Positions 46,434-55,366 of a stretch of DNA of 64,000 nt are shown one piece after another. The translations under genes and the position numbers were made by a program. The DNA comes from Kosmotogales bacterium (GTDB lineage Bacteria > Thermotogota > Thermotogae > Petrotogales > Kosmotogaceae). The stretch lies in assembly GCA_030156385.1 (NCBI GenBank), contig JASGMR010000001.1, positions 34,594 to 98,593 of the forward strand. Direction: 5' to 3'. Numbering within the stretch: the stretch's first letter is position 1; each line of letters starts with the position of its first letter. The notes under the pieces are model-generated. The model did no database searches. It was not told where the DNA came from and saw only the letters and a list, made by a program, of their open reading frames with translations.

Positions 46434-47456
46434 TCATTTAATATATGCACTTCCAATTATGCAATCACATTCGTCATAGAATACTGCCAATTGTCCAGGA
46501 GTTATCGAAGAAACAGGATTTTCAAATTCTACATTCAATAATTCCTCATCGATAAATTCAATTCTTGCCTTAACTTTTTTCATATTGAATCTTATTTTAC
46601 AATACGCCCCGAATTTATCTTTTACTTCTTTAAAAAAAAGAGGCTTTTCGCACATAAAACTCTTTTTTAACGTATCTTTTTTACTTCCAACGAACAGAGT
46701 ATTGGTCCTAAGATCCATTTTTACGACGTATAATTTTTCCTTGTACGAAATTCCCATACCCTTTCTCTGGCCTATTGTATGAAAGGACAATCCATTGTGC
46801 TCGCCCAGAACTTCACCATTCACATGAACTATCTTTCCTTTTTTCCCTTCATAACCCATGTTTTTTAAAAACGTTTTATAATCATTATCTTTTATAAAAC
46901 ATATTTCCTGACTATCTTTTTTTGAAAATACCGGAATTTTTGCGTTTTTTGCGATCGTTCTTATTTCGTTTTTAGTATATTCACCCAGAGGAAATAATAT
47001 TTTACTGAGATACTCTTTTTTAATTCTGGAAAGGAAGTAGACCTGATCCTTGGTTTTGTCTTTTCCCGAGCATAAATTGAATTCATCATCGATTTTTATT
47101 TTTCTGACGTAATGTCCCGTAGAAAAAAAATCACATCCCATTTCTGCAGAAAAATCTACAAGTTTTCCAAATTTAATAACTCTATTACATAGTATGCAAG
47201 GGTTTGGTGTTTTCGCTTCTGAATAATTTTTGAAAAAATAGGTTACTATTTTTTCATTGAAAAGTTCTATAACATTTTTAATTTCCAACGGTATTTTTAA
47301 AAAGTCAGCTATACTATGGACATCTTTTAAATTTTCTTTTGAATAGCCTGAGTAGTTTATCATATGAAGGCCGATGACTTCATAACCCTTTTCCTTCAAA
47401 AGATAAGCCGAAACAGCACTGTCAACTCCTCCGCTCAATGCCACACATACTTTCAA
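46434..47456 (-). CDS. mnmA: tRNA-specific 2-thiouridylase
   Basis: Makes 2-thiouridine at the wobble position of tRNA Glu, Gln and Lys. 340 residues from a TTG start, eight bases after GGAGG, giving MKVCVALSGGVDSAV; an ATG six codons earlier overlaps the ribosome site. PP-loop SGGVDS, catalytic cysteines in NPCILCNRVIKFG and SQEICFIKD, and HTIGQRKG are visible. 71 bases upstream of htrA. Confidence 0.95.
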   Translation of the reverse strand: MKVCVALSGGVDSAVSAYLLKEKGYEVIGLHMINYSGYSKENLKDVHSIADFLKIPLEIKNVIELFNEKIVTYFFKNYSEAKTPNPCILCNRVIKFGKLVDFSAEMGCDFFSTGHYVRKIKIDDEFNLCSGKDKTKDQVYFLSRIKKEYLSKILFPLGEYTKNEIRTIAKNAKIPVFSKKDSQEICFIKDNDYKTFLKNMGYEGKKGKIVHVNGEVLGEHNGLSFHTIGQRKGMGISYKEKLYVVKMDLRTNTLFVGSKKDTLKKSFMCEKPLFFKEVKDKFGAYCKIRFNMKKVKARIEFIDEELLNVEFENPVSSITPGQLAVFYDECDCIIGSAYIK

Positions 47457-47646
47457 AGCATTTTCCTCCCACATTGATTTTATAATCTGAATATCTCTTT
47501 ACTATAAAGCATTTATATTAATTTTTTTAAATTTTTAAATTGTTTTGATGTATTAATTTTAAAAAAAATAAGTTAAAATAAAACAAGAAAATATTTCTTA
47601 ATAAACAGTGTAACAAAAAGTAACAGAATGTAAAAATAAATTTTAT

Positions 47647-47652
47647 TATAAT
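47647..47652 (+). promoter_or_regulatory. -10 box of the amino-acid ABC transporter operon
   Basis: TATAAT at 47647-47652 in an AT-rich region. No convincing -35: GTAACA at 47620-47625 would need a 21-base spacer. A palindrome follows directly downstream. Confidence 0.4.
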
Positions 47653-47660
47653 TCTTTCCA

Positions 47661-47677
47661 TAATATTCAGAATATTA
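47661..47677. promoter_or_regulatory. 17-bp perfect palindrome, candidate operator
   Basis: TAATATTC-A-GAATATTA begins 8 bases after the -10 box, covering the expected transcription start. Perfect two-fold symmetry and this position suit a repressor site for the amino-acid transporter. The half-site orientation does not match the usual ArgR box. Confidence 0.45.
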
Positions 47678-47710
47678 CGATTCTTAATTAATCCCAAAGG
47701 AGGTAAAAAG

Positions 47711-48430
47711 ATGAAAAAGTTATTAGTTGTGAGTTTGTTTGTTTTATGTATTGTTTTTGCTTTAGGAAAAACCTACAAAGTAGGTACCGAAGCTACATTT
47801 CCACCATTTGAATACGTAGAAAATGGTGAAATTGTAGGATTCGATGTTGATTTAATTAAAGCAATTGCTGAGGCAGAAGGATTTGATGTTGAGTTTGTTG
47901 ATATGTCATTCGATTCTCTTATTCCCGCTTTGGTGAGCGGAAATATCGATATTGTAATTGCTGCTATGACTATCAATGAAGAGAGAGCAGAGGTAGTGGA
48001 TTTTTCCGATCCATATTGGACAGCCAATCAGAGTGTTGTTGTAAAGGGTGGTTCCGGAAAAGGTCTCACAGTTCTATTTGGTGACAATTCTATTGGTGCA
48101 CAGACGGGAACTACCGGTGATCTATGGATTGAAGAAGAATTACAGAACACTGGTATTTTAACAGGTCAGGTAAAGAGATATGAAAGTTTTGTTTTAGCGT
48201 TTACCGATCTGGAGAATGAAAATGTAGATGCGCTGGTCCTTGATGAACCTGTTGCTGAAAGATATGCCAAAGACAGAAATGTGGATATTGTAGGGTTGAT
48301 ATTGACAAATGAGGAGTATGGAATCGCAATAAATAAGGACAACAAGGCTTTACTTGAATCCATTAATAATGGATTGGAAAAATTGGAAGATAGTGGAGAA
48401 TTACTTGAAATTGTTGGAAAATATTTCTAA
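47711..48430 (+). CDS. Polar amino-acid ABC transporter, substrate-binding protein
   Basis: 239 residues. Signal peptide (1-20, MKKLLVVSLFVLCIVFALG). The family-3 binding signature is GFDVDLIKAIAEAEG, and TFPPFEYVENGEIVG is the usual start of the mature domain. The ligand-contact Arg in TINEERAEVVDFSDPYW suggests an alpha-amino acid ligand. ATG follows AAAGGAGGT. First of four genes. Confidence 0.93.
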   Translation: MKKLLVVSLFVLCIVFALGKTYKVGTEATFPPFEYVENGEIVGFDVDLIKAIAEAEGFDVEFVDMSFDSLIPALVSGNIDIVIAAMTINEERAEVVDFSDPYWTANQSVVVKGGSGKGLTVLFGDNSIGAQTGTTGDLWIEEELQNTGILTGQVKRYESFVLAFTDLENENVDALVLDEPVAERYAKDRNVDIVGLILTNEEYGIAINKDNKALLESINNGLEKLEDSGELLEIVGKYF

Positions 48431-48446
48431 TTAAGGGAAGGTAATC

Positions 48447-49127
48447 ATTATCGATAAATTATTGATATTAACAGAATCATTACCCGCGTTGATGCGCGGG
48501 TTACTTGTTACAATTCAATTGACATTTTTCTCTCTTGCTTTTGGATTGATCATTGCTTTGCCGCTATCATATGGACAGGTATATGGATCAAAATTTGTTA
48601 AATTTTTAATCTTTGTTTATGAAAAAATATTGAGAAGTATTCCGGAAATAGTTATCCTGTTTTTGATTTTTTATGGATTTCCGCGAATAGGAATAAGATT
48701 TTCTCCGTTTGTTTCCTGTATTCTTGGACTTGGGTTGAGAACTTCTGCATATCAATCACAGATATTCAGGGGTGCGATTCTTTCCGTTAAACCGAATCAA
48801 ATGCATGCGGCCAGATCTCTGGGAATGACCAGAATTAAAGCTTTTATAAATGTTATTTTTCCTCAGGCCTTCAGAATAGCTCTTCCGGCCTGGACTAATG
48901 AATTCACCATCGTTTTAAAGGACTCTTCTTTAGCTTATGCCCTGGGTGTTACGGAGTTACTGAGAGAAGGTTCTTATGTGATTGCAACTTCGTATGAACC
49001 TCTTTTGATATATTTATTTGTGGCACTTGTTTATTTTGTAATAACGATCACGATCAACAAATCTTTAGGAAAGATCGAAAAGAAATTAATTAATAAAGGA
49101 TTTAAAATGGAGGAAAATATAATATGA
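48447..49127 (+). CDS. Polar amino-acid ABC transporter permease, apparent ATT start
   Basis: 226 residues if started at ATT (48447), five bases after AAGGGAAGG. The nearest conventional start, TTG at 48462, is 20 bases from that ribosome site. The second permease of the operon (49876) begins [18 protein letters not shown]; reading this gene from ATT gives [18 protein letters not shown], with Pro at residue 13 in both, so the two starts align exactly. Membrane segments and the EAA loop [14 protein letters not shown] are normal. If ATT is wrong, the protein starts at 48462 and loses five residues. Confidence 0.85.
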   Translation: MIDKLLILTESLPALMRGLLVTIQLTFFSLAFGLIIALPLSYGQVYGSKFVKFLIFVYEKILRSIPEIVILFLIFYGFPRIGIRFSPFVSCILGLGLRTSAYQSQIFRGAILSVKPNQMHAARSLGMTRIKAFINVIFPQAFRIALPAWTNEFTIVLKDSSLAYALGVTELLREGSYVIATSYEPLLIYLFVALVYFVITITINKSLGKIEKKLINKGFKMEENII

Positions 49128-49879
49128 ATGATTATCTGCTTGAAGTTAAAAACCTGAAAAAATCCTTTGGCGATAAACATGTTCTTAAAGGTGTGTCCTT
49201 CGATATGAAAAAGGGGGAAACAAAAGTCATAATTGGCCCAAGCGGAACGGGAAAAAGTACGTTGATATCATGTATCAATATGCTTGTGACCCCGGATGAC
49301 GGAGAGATCATTTTTGATGGTGATAGTGTTATAACATTTAAAGATATAAATAAAATCAGACAGAAAATAGGTTTTGTCTTTCAGGATTTTGGATTATTTA
49401 ATCATTTGACGGCACTTAAAAATGTGATGATAGGATTAACCAAAGTAAAAAAGATCAACAAAGAAGTAGCCAGAAAAATTGCTATGGAAGAATTAGACAG
49501 AGTAGGACTAAAAAATGAAATCAATCATTTCCCTTCTCAGCTTTCCGGTGGTCAAAAACAAAGAGTGGGAATCGCCCGTGCCCTTGCTATGCATCCAAAA
49601 ATTATTTTGTTTGATGAGCCTACTTCGGCTTTAGATCCTGAATTGATCGGTGAAGTGTTGCATGTCATGAAAGATCTGGCTGACAGTGGTATGACAATGC
49701 TCGTTGTTACGCATGAAATGGGTTTTGCCCGAACAGTATCTGATGAAATAATTTTTATGGAAAATGGTTATATCGTTGAACAGGGAACTCCGGAAGAATT
49801 GTTCAATAATCCCAAAAATGAAAGAACAAGAAGTTTTTTATTTAAGCTGAATGAACTTTATGGTGAGGGAAAAAAATGA
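49124..49879 (+). CDS. Polar amino-acid ABC transporter ATPase
   Basis: 251 residues. Walker [11 protein letters not shown]-loop [14 protein letters not shown], signature [15 protein letters not shown], Walker [15 protein letters not shown] and switch His in VTHEMGFA. Closest to the GlnQ/ArtP type. ATGA overlaps with both permease genes. Confidence 0.95.
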   Translation: MNDYLLEVKNLKKSFGDKHVLKGVSFDMKKGETKVIIGPSGTGKSTLISCINMLVTPDDGEIIFDGDSVITFKDINKIRQKIGFVFQDFGLFNHLTALKNVMIGLTKVKKINKEVARKIAMEELDRVGLKNEINHFPSQLSGGQKQRVGIARALAMHPKIILFDEPTSALDPELIGEVLHVMKDLADSGMTMLVVTHEMGFARTVSDEIIFMENGYIVEQGTPEELFNNPKNERTRSFLFKLNELYGEGKK

Positions 49880-50547
49880 TAGAAATTTGGGATCTGTTTG
49901 TAAAATATTTTCCTAGATTGATGAATGGTGCTATTTTAACAATAGAATTGACTATTATATCTATTATTTTGGGTTCTTTTTTAGGATTGTTGTTAGGTAT
50001 AGGGAAAGTTTATGGGTACAAACCAATTTCTATGATTTGTTCCTTTTTCATTGAACTGATCAGAGGGACACCTCTTCTCGTTCAGCTTTTTATTTTGTAT
50101 TTCGGATTACCGGCAACCGGCCTGAAGTTATCACCATGGACCGCCTCAGTAATTGCTTTCACTATAAACAGCGGATGTTATCAAGCTGAATATCTGAGAG
50201 GTTCTTTATTATCAATTGCTTCCAACCAGATGAGAGCTGCCAGATCACTTGGAATGACTAAAATACAGTCAGTTATTTTTGTTATGCTTCCCCAGGCGAT
50301 AAGAAGAGTAATTCCTGCCTGGACAAATGAATTTATATATCTGCTTAAATATTCTTCACTGGCGTATATGGTTGGTGTTTCAGAATTGATGGGTACCACA
50401 AAAGTGATTGCTTCTAGAAATTACAGATTTTTTGATATGTATATCATAACCGCTTTAATATATTTAGTGATGGTTCTATGTTTTTCTTTTCTTTTTACAT
50501 ATTTAGAGAAAAAAACAAAAATTCCGGACTTGAAATCTATAAGATGA
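49876..50547 (+). CDS. Polar amino-acid ABC transporter permease 2
   Basis: 223 residues, similar to the first permease, with five or so membrane segments and the EAA loop [14 protein letters not shown]. Together with the first permease it should form a heterodimeric channel. ATG overlaps the ATPase stop (ATGA). The 207 bases after the gene show no convincing terminator. Confidence 0.94.
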   Translation: MIEIWDLFVKYFPRLMNGAILTIELTIISIILGSFLGLLLGIGKVYGYKPISMICSFFIELIRGTPLLVQLFILYFGLPATGLKLSPWTASVIAFTINSGCYQAEYLRGSLLSIASNQMRAARSLGMTKIQSVIFVMLPQAIRRVIPAWTNEFIYLLKYSSLAYMVGVSELMGTTKVIASRNYRFFDMYIITALIYLVMVLCFSFLFTYLEKKTKIPDLKSIR

Positions 50548-50754
50548 TTGAATACATAAATTTTTTTCGTTATTTTTTAATATATAATTCCTTTTGCTCT
50601 TTTCAGCGTTTATAATCTTGGTTTATGGATTTTGTTAAAACTATTTTTATTCAGTTCTGCCAGGAATTATTTTTTATAAAAACGGGAAGAAAATGTAATT
50701 TTATTATCTTTATCGGATATTGTGGTAATATAAAATGTATTTGGAGGTGATTTT

Positions 50755-51390
50755 ATGCCTTTGATTTATGTGTTGAGTGAAGAAAGAAATGTAATAAGGA
50801 ATATAATATCTATTTTAGAAAAAGTTGACGGTAATGTTTTAAGATCTTTTACGGAACCAGACGAACTTTTAAATGAAATCAGGACAAAAAAACCCGATCT
50901 TTTGTTTGTCGATTTAAAAGTATCAAAGGGCGAACTTACCGGTATATCCCTTTTAGATAAATTCAAACGTTACAATTATAATTTTCCTGTTGTTGTCGTA
51001 ACAACTTTGAATTCCATAGAGGCTGTTAAAAAAGCGTTTCAATATGATGTGATTGATTATATTTCTATACCTTTCACTCCGGATGAAATTCTTGAAATTT
51101 TTCAAAAGGCCATAAAAATTTCTAATGAGCCCACTTTTAATGAAAAGATTAAAGAGTTAAAAAAGAGAATAGAGTTTATGAATAAAGAAGACAACAAAGA
51201 TTTAGAAGATCAGATAAAATCTTTATTCTATAAAAATCCCTCTTTACCCCAACCGCATTATTTATATGCGTTATTTATGAAAAACAAGAATCCTAATATT
51301 GCAATAAAAAACTTAAAAGCTTCTCTTGCTTTGGATCCAAATTTCAAAGAGGCGAAATATGCTCTGGATGAGCTTGAGAATAATAAGTAG
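50755..51390 (+). CDS. Atypical receiver-domain protein with TPR-like tail
   Basis: 211 residues. Residues 1-125 form a CheY-like domain: phosphoacceptor Asp in LLFVDLKV (near 57) and the Thr in VVVVTTLN. The N-terminal acidic pair is shifted to SEE, and the conserved Lys of the KPF motif is replaced (SIPF), so phosphorylation switching may be altered. A linker follows, then a C-terminal TPR-like helix pair (PNIAIKNLKASLALDPNFKEA-like). No DNA-binding domain. GGAGG precedes ATG. Nine bases before the Trk genes, so probably linked to potassium uptake, by inference. Confidence 0.82.
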   Translation: MPLIYVLSEERNVIRNIISILEKVDGNVLRSFTEPDELLNEIRTKKPDLLFVDLKVSKGELTGISLLDKFKRYNYNFPVVVVTTLNSIEAVKKAFQYDVIDYISIPFTPDEILEIFQKAIKISNEPTFNEKIKELKKRIEFMNKEDNKDLEDQIKSLFYKNPSLPQPHYLYALFMKNKNPNIAIKNLKASLALDPNFKEAKYALDELENNK

Positions 51391-51398
51391 GTGTAAAA

Positions 51399-51839
51399 AT
51401 GGATTTTAAAATTCCTTTTAAGAAAAGTTTTTATTACGTTGTCTTTGGTTGTGGACGATTAGGATCTATCATTGCAAACGAATTATCTGCCAAAGGACAC
51501 AGTGTGGTTGTAATTGACAGGGATGAAGCTTCGTTTGAAAACTTATCCTTTGATTTTACCGGTTTTACTTTGATCGGCGAGGCAAATGAAATTGAGCAAA
51601 TGAGAGAGGCAAAAATTGATAAAGCCCACGCTGTTTTTGTTTTAACCCCGGATGATAATACGAATATTATGATCGCATTAACCGTAAAAAAGTATTTTAA
51701 CGTGAACAATATTATAGCGAGAGTTTACAATCCCAAAAACATAAAAACCTTTGCAAAATATAAAATCGAGATTGTCTGTCCAACAATGCTTGCGTCAAAC
51801 AGATTAAAAAAATTTATTTCAAAGGGTGAAAAACAGTGA
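51399..51839 (+). CDS. TrkA/KtrA-type RCK N-domain protein
   Basis: 146 residues: a single Rossmann NAD(H)-binding domain with FGCGRLGS (near 16-23), the acidic end of strand 2 in VVIDRDE and LTPDDNTNIMIAL. The RCK C-terminal domain is missing, and the next gene supplies a longer partner. Regulates K+ channel gating in response to nucleotide. Overlaps the next gene by 4 bases. Confidence 0.88.
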   Translation: MDFKIPFKKSFYYVVFGCGRLGSIIANELSAKGHSVVVIDRDEASFENLSFDFTGFTLIGEANEIEQMREAKIDKAHAVFVLTPDDNTNIMIALTVKKYFNVNNIIARVYNPKNIKTFAKYKIEIVCPTMLASNRLKKFISKGEKQ

Positions 51840-52495
51840 AAGTAATTTTAATTGGCGGAGAAGAGATTTCGTACTATTTGGGTAGAATGTTTTTAAATAG
51901 AGGATACAAAGTAACAATGGTCAATAAAAAACCTCAATATTGCAAATATTTAGCCAAAAAACTCAAAGCGTTGATTATTAATGGCGATGGAACGGATAAT
52001 AAAGTTTTAGAACAACTGGAATTGAAGAGTGATGATGTATTTATTGCCTTAACACCGAGAGATCAGGATAATCTTGTAGCCTGTCTGGCCGCCAGAGAAA
52101 TTTACAAAATTGAAAATGCAATTTCTTTGATAAATGATCCCGAAAATCTTGAAGTTTTTGAGAAGATTGGAATAGAAAAAACAGTCAGTCCGGTATCGAT
52201 AATGGCTAAAGCTATTTTTGCAAGTTCAACTGTCGAAAAGCATATAAAAAGTCTTTTGACGGACTCATCTGATTTGGAAATTTTTGAAATAGATATAAAT
52301 GAGAGTTCTCCCGTTTCAAGAAAACAACTAAAAAATATAGAAATCAAGGATGGTATTATCGGAGCGATAAAAAGAAATAACTCTTCCATTATTCCAAAGG
52401 GAGATACGTACATATTACCGGGAGATAAATTGATAATAATATCAAAGAAGGAAATGAAAAATTCGGTTTATAATACATTCATTGGTGAAACATAA
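51836..52495 (+). CDS. TrkA-type RCK protein with C-domain
   Basis: 219 residues: RCK-N (about 1-130, with a loosened dinucleotide loop GGEEISYYLG) and RCK-C (about 140-219, with GAIKRNNSSIIPKGDTYI-like strand and PGDKLIIIS). The loop lacks the canonical second Gly, so nucleotide binding may be weaker than in the partner. Stop overlaps trkH (TAATG). Confidence 0.88.
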   Translation: MKVILIGGEEISYYLGRMFLNRGYKVTMVNKKPQYCKYLAKKLKALIINGDGTDNKVLEQLELKSDDVFIALTPRDQDNLVACLAAREIYKIENAISLINDPENLEVFEKIGIEKTVSPVSIMAKAIFASSTVEKHIKSLLTDSSDLEIFEIDINESSPVSRKQLKNIEIKDGIIGAIKRNNSSIIPKGDTYILPGDKLIIISKKEMKNSVYNTFIGET

Positions 52496-53967
52496 TGTAT
52501 ATTCAGGTTCTAAAAAAAAGATATAAAATAGTTTTCAGTTATATTGGAACGCTTTTTATGTTTTTTTCTATTGTTCTTCTGATTCCCTGTGTTTTTTGTG
52601 TTATGTATCCCGGTGATTTAAACAGTTCACTGAGTTTTATTTACACAGCAATTTTATCGTTTCTATTTGGATTTATTCTCAGTATTTGGACAAAACTTAA
52701 ACCGGGTACTCCTGTTACTATACAGGAAGGTTCGCTTATTGTTTTATTCGTATGGATTTTTGGGATATTTTTTTCTTCTTTGCCTTTCGTTTTTGAAGGA
52801 ATATTGTCATTTTCACACGCATTCTTCGAATCTACAAGCGGATGGACTACAACGGGTTTGACGCTTGTTGACGTTACAAAAATACCAAGAATATTTCTCG
52901 TGTGGAGAAGTATAATGCAATTTATTGGTGGTGCAGGATTCGCCATTGTAATGATGTCGGCTATATTGGGGCCAACTGGATTTGGTTTGTATAATGCTGA
53001 GGGAAGAATGGACAATTTGGTACCCAACATGAGGAGTTCGGTCAGAAAAATTTTAGTAATTTATTTCACCTATGCAATAGTTGGAATGTTGTTTTATATG
53101 ATAGCAGGTATGAGCTTTTTCGATGCATTTAATCATTCCTTAACCGCATTGGCTACCGGTGGTTTTTCGACAAGAGCCGGATCAATAGGTGAATTTAACA
53201 GTATATTTATAGAAGTAATTACGATGGTATTAATGATTCTGGGAACAACAGGATTTGGTATTCATTATTTATTATGGAAAAGAGATTGGAAATCTTTGAA
53301 GAAAAATGGTGAACCAAAATCACTTTTTTTCATTTTAATTATCTTTATCCCAATGATTATGTTTGGAACTATGCATCTTTTTTATGCAAATCTTGGTGAA
53401 AATTTCAGACATTCAATATTTCAAGCTGTGTCTGCATTAACAGGAACGGGTTTTTCAACAGTCGATTTTTTCAACTGGAATTCTTTCGGTTTATTCATGA
53501 TTACTCTTCTTATGATTTTTGGAGGGGATCTGGACTCTACTTCAGGAGGTTTGAAGCAATATCGTATATACATTGTATATAAACTGTTGAAGCAGCAAAT
53601 AATCAATTTCTTTTTGCCGAGTAGATCTGTGACAAAAATTGAAGTGTGGAAGGGTTCTAAAAAAAGCTATGTTAATCCATCAATGATCAGGGAAATCCTC
53701 ATGAATTTTTCTGCATATTTTTTAACATTTTCGATCGGTGTGGGGATAATTTCATCTTATGGATTCAGTTTACAGGATGCGGCATTTGAATTTGCTTCTG
53801 CTCTAAGCACTGTTGGTTTATCCATAGGAATTACTTCTCAGTCAGCCCCACTTGGAATAATATGGACCGAGACATTGGGAATGTTTTTTGGCAGATTGGA
53901 ATTCTTTGTAATATTATATGGAATAGTGAAAATTGTAAAAGATATTTCTAGAATCAGAGAAAAATAA
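52495..53967 (+). CDS. Trk/Ktr potassium transporter membrane subunit
   Basis: 490 residues, about ten membrane segments. Selectivity-filter-like loops: STSGWTTTGLT (near 117), LATGGFSTRAGS, ALTGTGFSTVD and ALSTVGLSIG, each with the key Gly. This is the TrkH/KtrB family, which takes up K+ with H+ or Na+. It is the last of the coupled K+ genes; hisS follows 11 bases later. Confidence 0.95.
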   Translation: MYIQVLKKRYKIVFSYIGTLFMFFSIVLLIPCVFCVMYPGDLNSSLSFIYTAILSFLFGFILSIWTKLKPGTPVTIQEGSLIVLFVWIFGIFFSSLPFVFEGILSFSHAFFESTSGWTTTGLTLVDVTKIPRIFLVWRSIMQFIGGAGFAIVMMSAILGPTGFGLYNAEGRMDNLVPNMRSSVRKILVIYFTYAIVGMLFYMIAGMSFFDAFNHSLTALATGGFSTRAGSIGEFNSIFIEVITMVLMILGTTGFGIHYLLWKRDWKSLKKNGEPKSLFFILIIFIPMIMFGTMHLFYANLGENFRHSIFQAVSALTGTGFSTVDFFNWNSFGLFMITLLMIFGGDLDSTSGGLKQYRIYIVYKLLKQQIINFFLPSRSVTKIEVWKGSKKSYVNPSMIREILMNFSAYFLTFSIGVGIISSYGFSLQDAAFEFASALSTVGLSIGITSQSAPLGIIWTETLGMFFGRLEFFVILYGIVKIVKDISRIREK

Positions 53968-53978
53968 GGAGATGAAAT

Positions 53979-55241
53979 ATGCTTAAAAAAATAAAGGGAA
54001 CTCAGGACATTTCATTTGATGAGTTGAAATATTGGTATTTTATTGAAAAAGCAATAAAAAAGGTTACAAATTTGTTTTGTTTTAAAGAAATCAGAACACC
54101 TATGTTTGAAGCCACTGAGTTATTCAGAAGAAGTGTCGGAGAGGCCACAGATGTGGTACAAAAGGAAATGTATACTTTTGAAGATAAGGGGAAACGCTCA
54201 ATTACCCTTAGACCGGAAGGAACTGCCCCAGTAGCAAGGGCATTTGTTGAAAATGGATTTGTGAATTATGGTTTACCTTTAAAGCTTTATTATATTGGTT
54301 CAATGTTCAGATATGAAAAACCTCAAGCGGGAAGACTGAGAGAATTTCATCAATTCGGAGCGGAAATAATAGGTTCAAAAGATTTTTTAGCGGATTTTGA
54401 AATAATAGAATTAGCGATCAATTTTCTTGATGAACTGAGAATCAATGATTACAAAATATATATAAATTCTATTGGTTGTAAAAAGTGCAGAATGGACTAT
54501 ATCGAGGCTTTAAAAAATTACTATGCCGATAAAAAAGATCAATTGTGTGAAGATTGTAAAAAGAGATATGATCAAAATATATTAAGATTGTTGGATTGTA
54601 AAGAGGATAAAGAAATCTCAAAAGATGCCCCGTCGATTTTAGATTACTTATGTGATGAATGTAAAAATGATTTTGATGATTTGAAAAAATTACTGGAAAG
54701 TAGAAATATTGAGTTCAGTGTTGATAAAAATTTGGTCAGAGGGCTGGATTATTATTCAAAAACCGCCTTTGAATTCAGATCCGATCGACTTGGTGCTCAG
54801 GATCAAATTTTAGGTGGTGGAAGATACGATGGATTGATAGATTATATAGGGAACAAAAGTGTTCCCGCTGTAGGTTTTGCCTGCGGCATTGAAAGAATTA
54901 TTATCCTTTTGAAAGAACTGGAATATGATATTGAATTTGATAGTAATCCGAAAGTTGCTATATTGCCTTTTGAAAGTCCCCAAGCGTTCAATAAAGCTTT
55001 TGAATATGCTGAAAGACTAAGAAGACGAAACATTGAAACATATGTGGATGTAGTCAATAGAAGCATGAAAAATAAATTGAAACATGCGAATAGAATTGGT
55101 GTTAAATTATCTGTAATAATAGGAGAAGACGAATTATCGAATAATATTCTTTCAATTAAGGAAATGAAGGCTGGTACACAATTTAATGTTGAAGAATCGT
55201 GGATGGATCATATTATTGAGAATAAATTAAATAAAATTTAA
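53979..55241 (+). CDS. hisS: Histidyl-tRNA synthetase
   Basis: 420 residues, class II. Starts MLKKIKGTQDI; motif 2 in YIGSMFRYEKPQAGRLREFHQFG, motif 3 GFACGIERI, and the histidine-binding LVRGLDYYSKTAFEF are present, with a C-terminal anticodon domain (about 325-420). A Cys-rich insertion CKKCRMDY...CEDCKKRY...CDECKND between is typical of bacterial HisRS with extra cysteines. ATG after AAGGAG. Transcribed with the Trk genes. Confidence 0.96.
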   Translation: MLKKIKGTQDISFDELKYWYFIEKAIKKVTNLFCFKEIRTPMFEATELFRRSVGEATDVVQKEMYTFEDKGKRSITLRPEGTAPVARAFVENGFVNYGLPLKLYYIGSMFRYEKPQAGRLREFHQFGAEIIGSKDFLADFEIIELAINFLDELRINDYKIYINSIGCKKCRMDYIEALKNYYADKKDQLCEDCKKRYDQNILRLLDCKEDKEISKDAPSILDYLCDECKNDFDDLKKLLESRNIEFSVDKNLVRGLDYYSKTAFEFRSDRLGAQDQILGGGRYDGLIDYIGNKSVPAVGFACGIERIIILLKELEYDIEFDSNPKVAILPFESPQAFNKAFEYAERLRRRNIETYVDVVNRSMKNKLKHANRIGVKLSVIIGEDELSNNILSIKEMKAGTQFNVEESWMDHIIENKLNKI

Positions 55242-55275
55242 TATATGGTTAATTCTGTTGTCTGGGGTAGAATTT

Positions 55276-55305
55276 TTGAAATAAAGAGCTATAATCATAT
55301 ATAAT
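55276..55305 (+). promoter_or_regulatory. Promoter of the DUF4912-GH57 operon
   Basis: TTGAAA (55276-55281), 18-base spacer, TATAAT (55300-55305). Start expected near 55312. A second TATAAT at 55290-55295 has no matching -35. Confidence 0.6.
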
Positions 55306-55320
55306 TAAAGTTAATGATAA

Positions 55321-55351
55321 AATATGACCAATAATAAAGTAATATGACCAA
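55321..55351 (+). repeat. Two direct repeats AATATGACCAA 20 bp apart
   Basis: AATATGACCAA occurs at 55321-55331 and again at 55341-55351, between the promoter and the ribosome site AAAGGGG. Spacing of two helical turns places both copies on one DNA face, as expected for a regulator site. They lie just after the likely transcription start. Confidence 0.5.
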
Positions 55352-55366
55352 AAGGGGTGAACCGCC

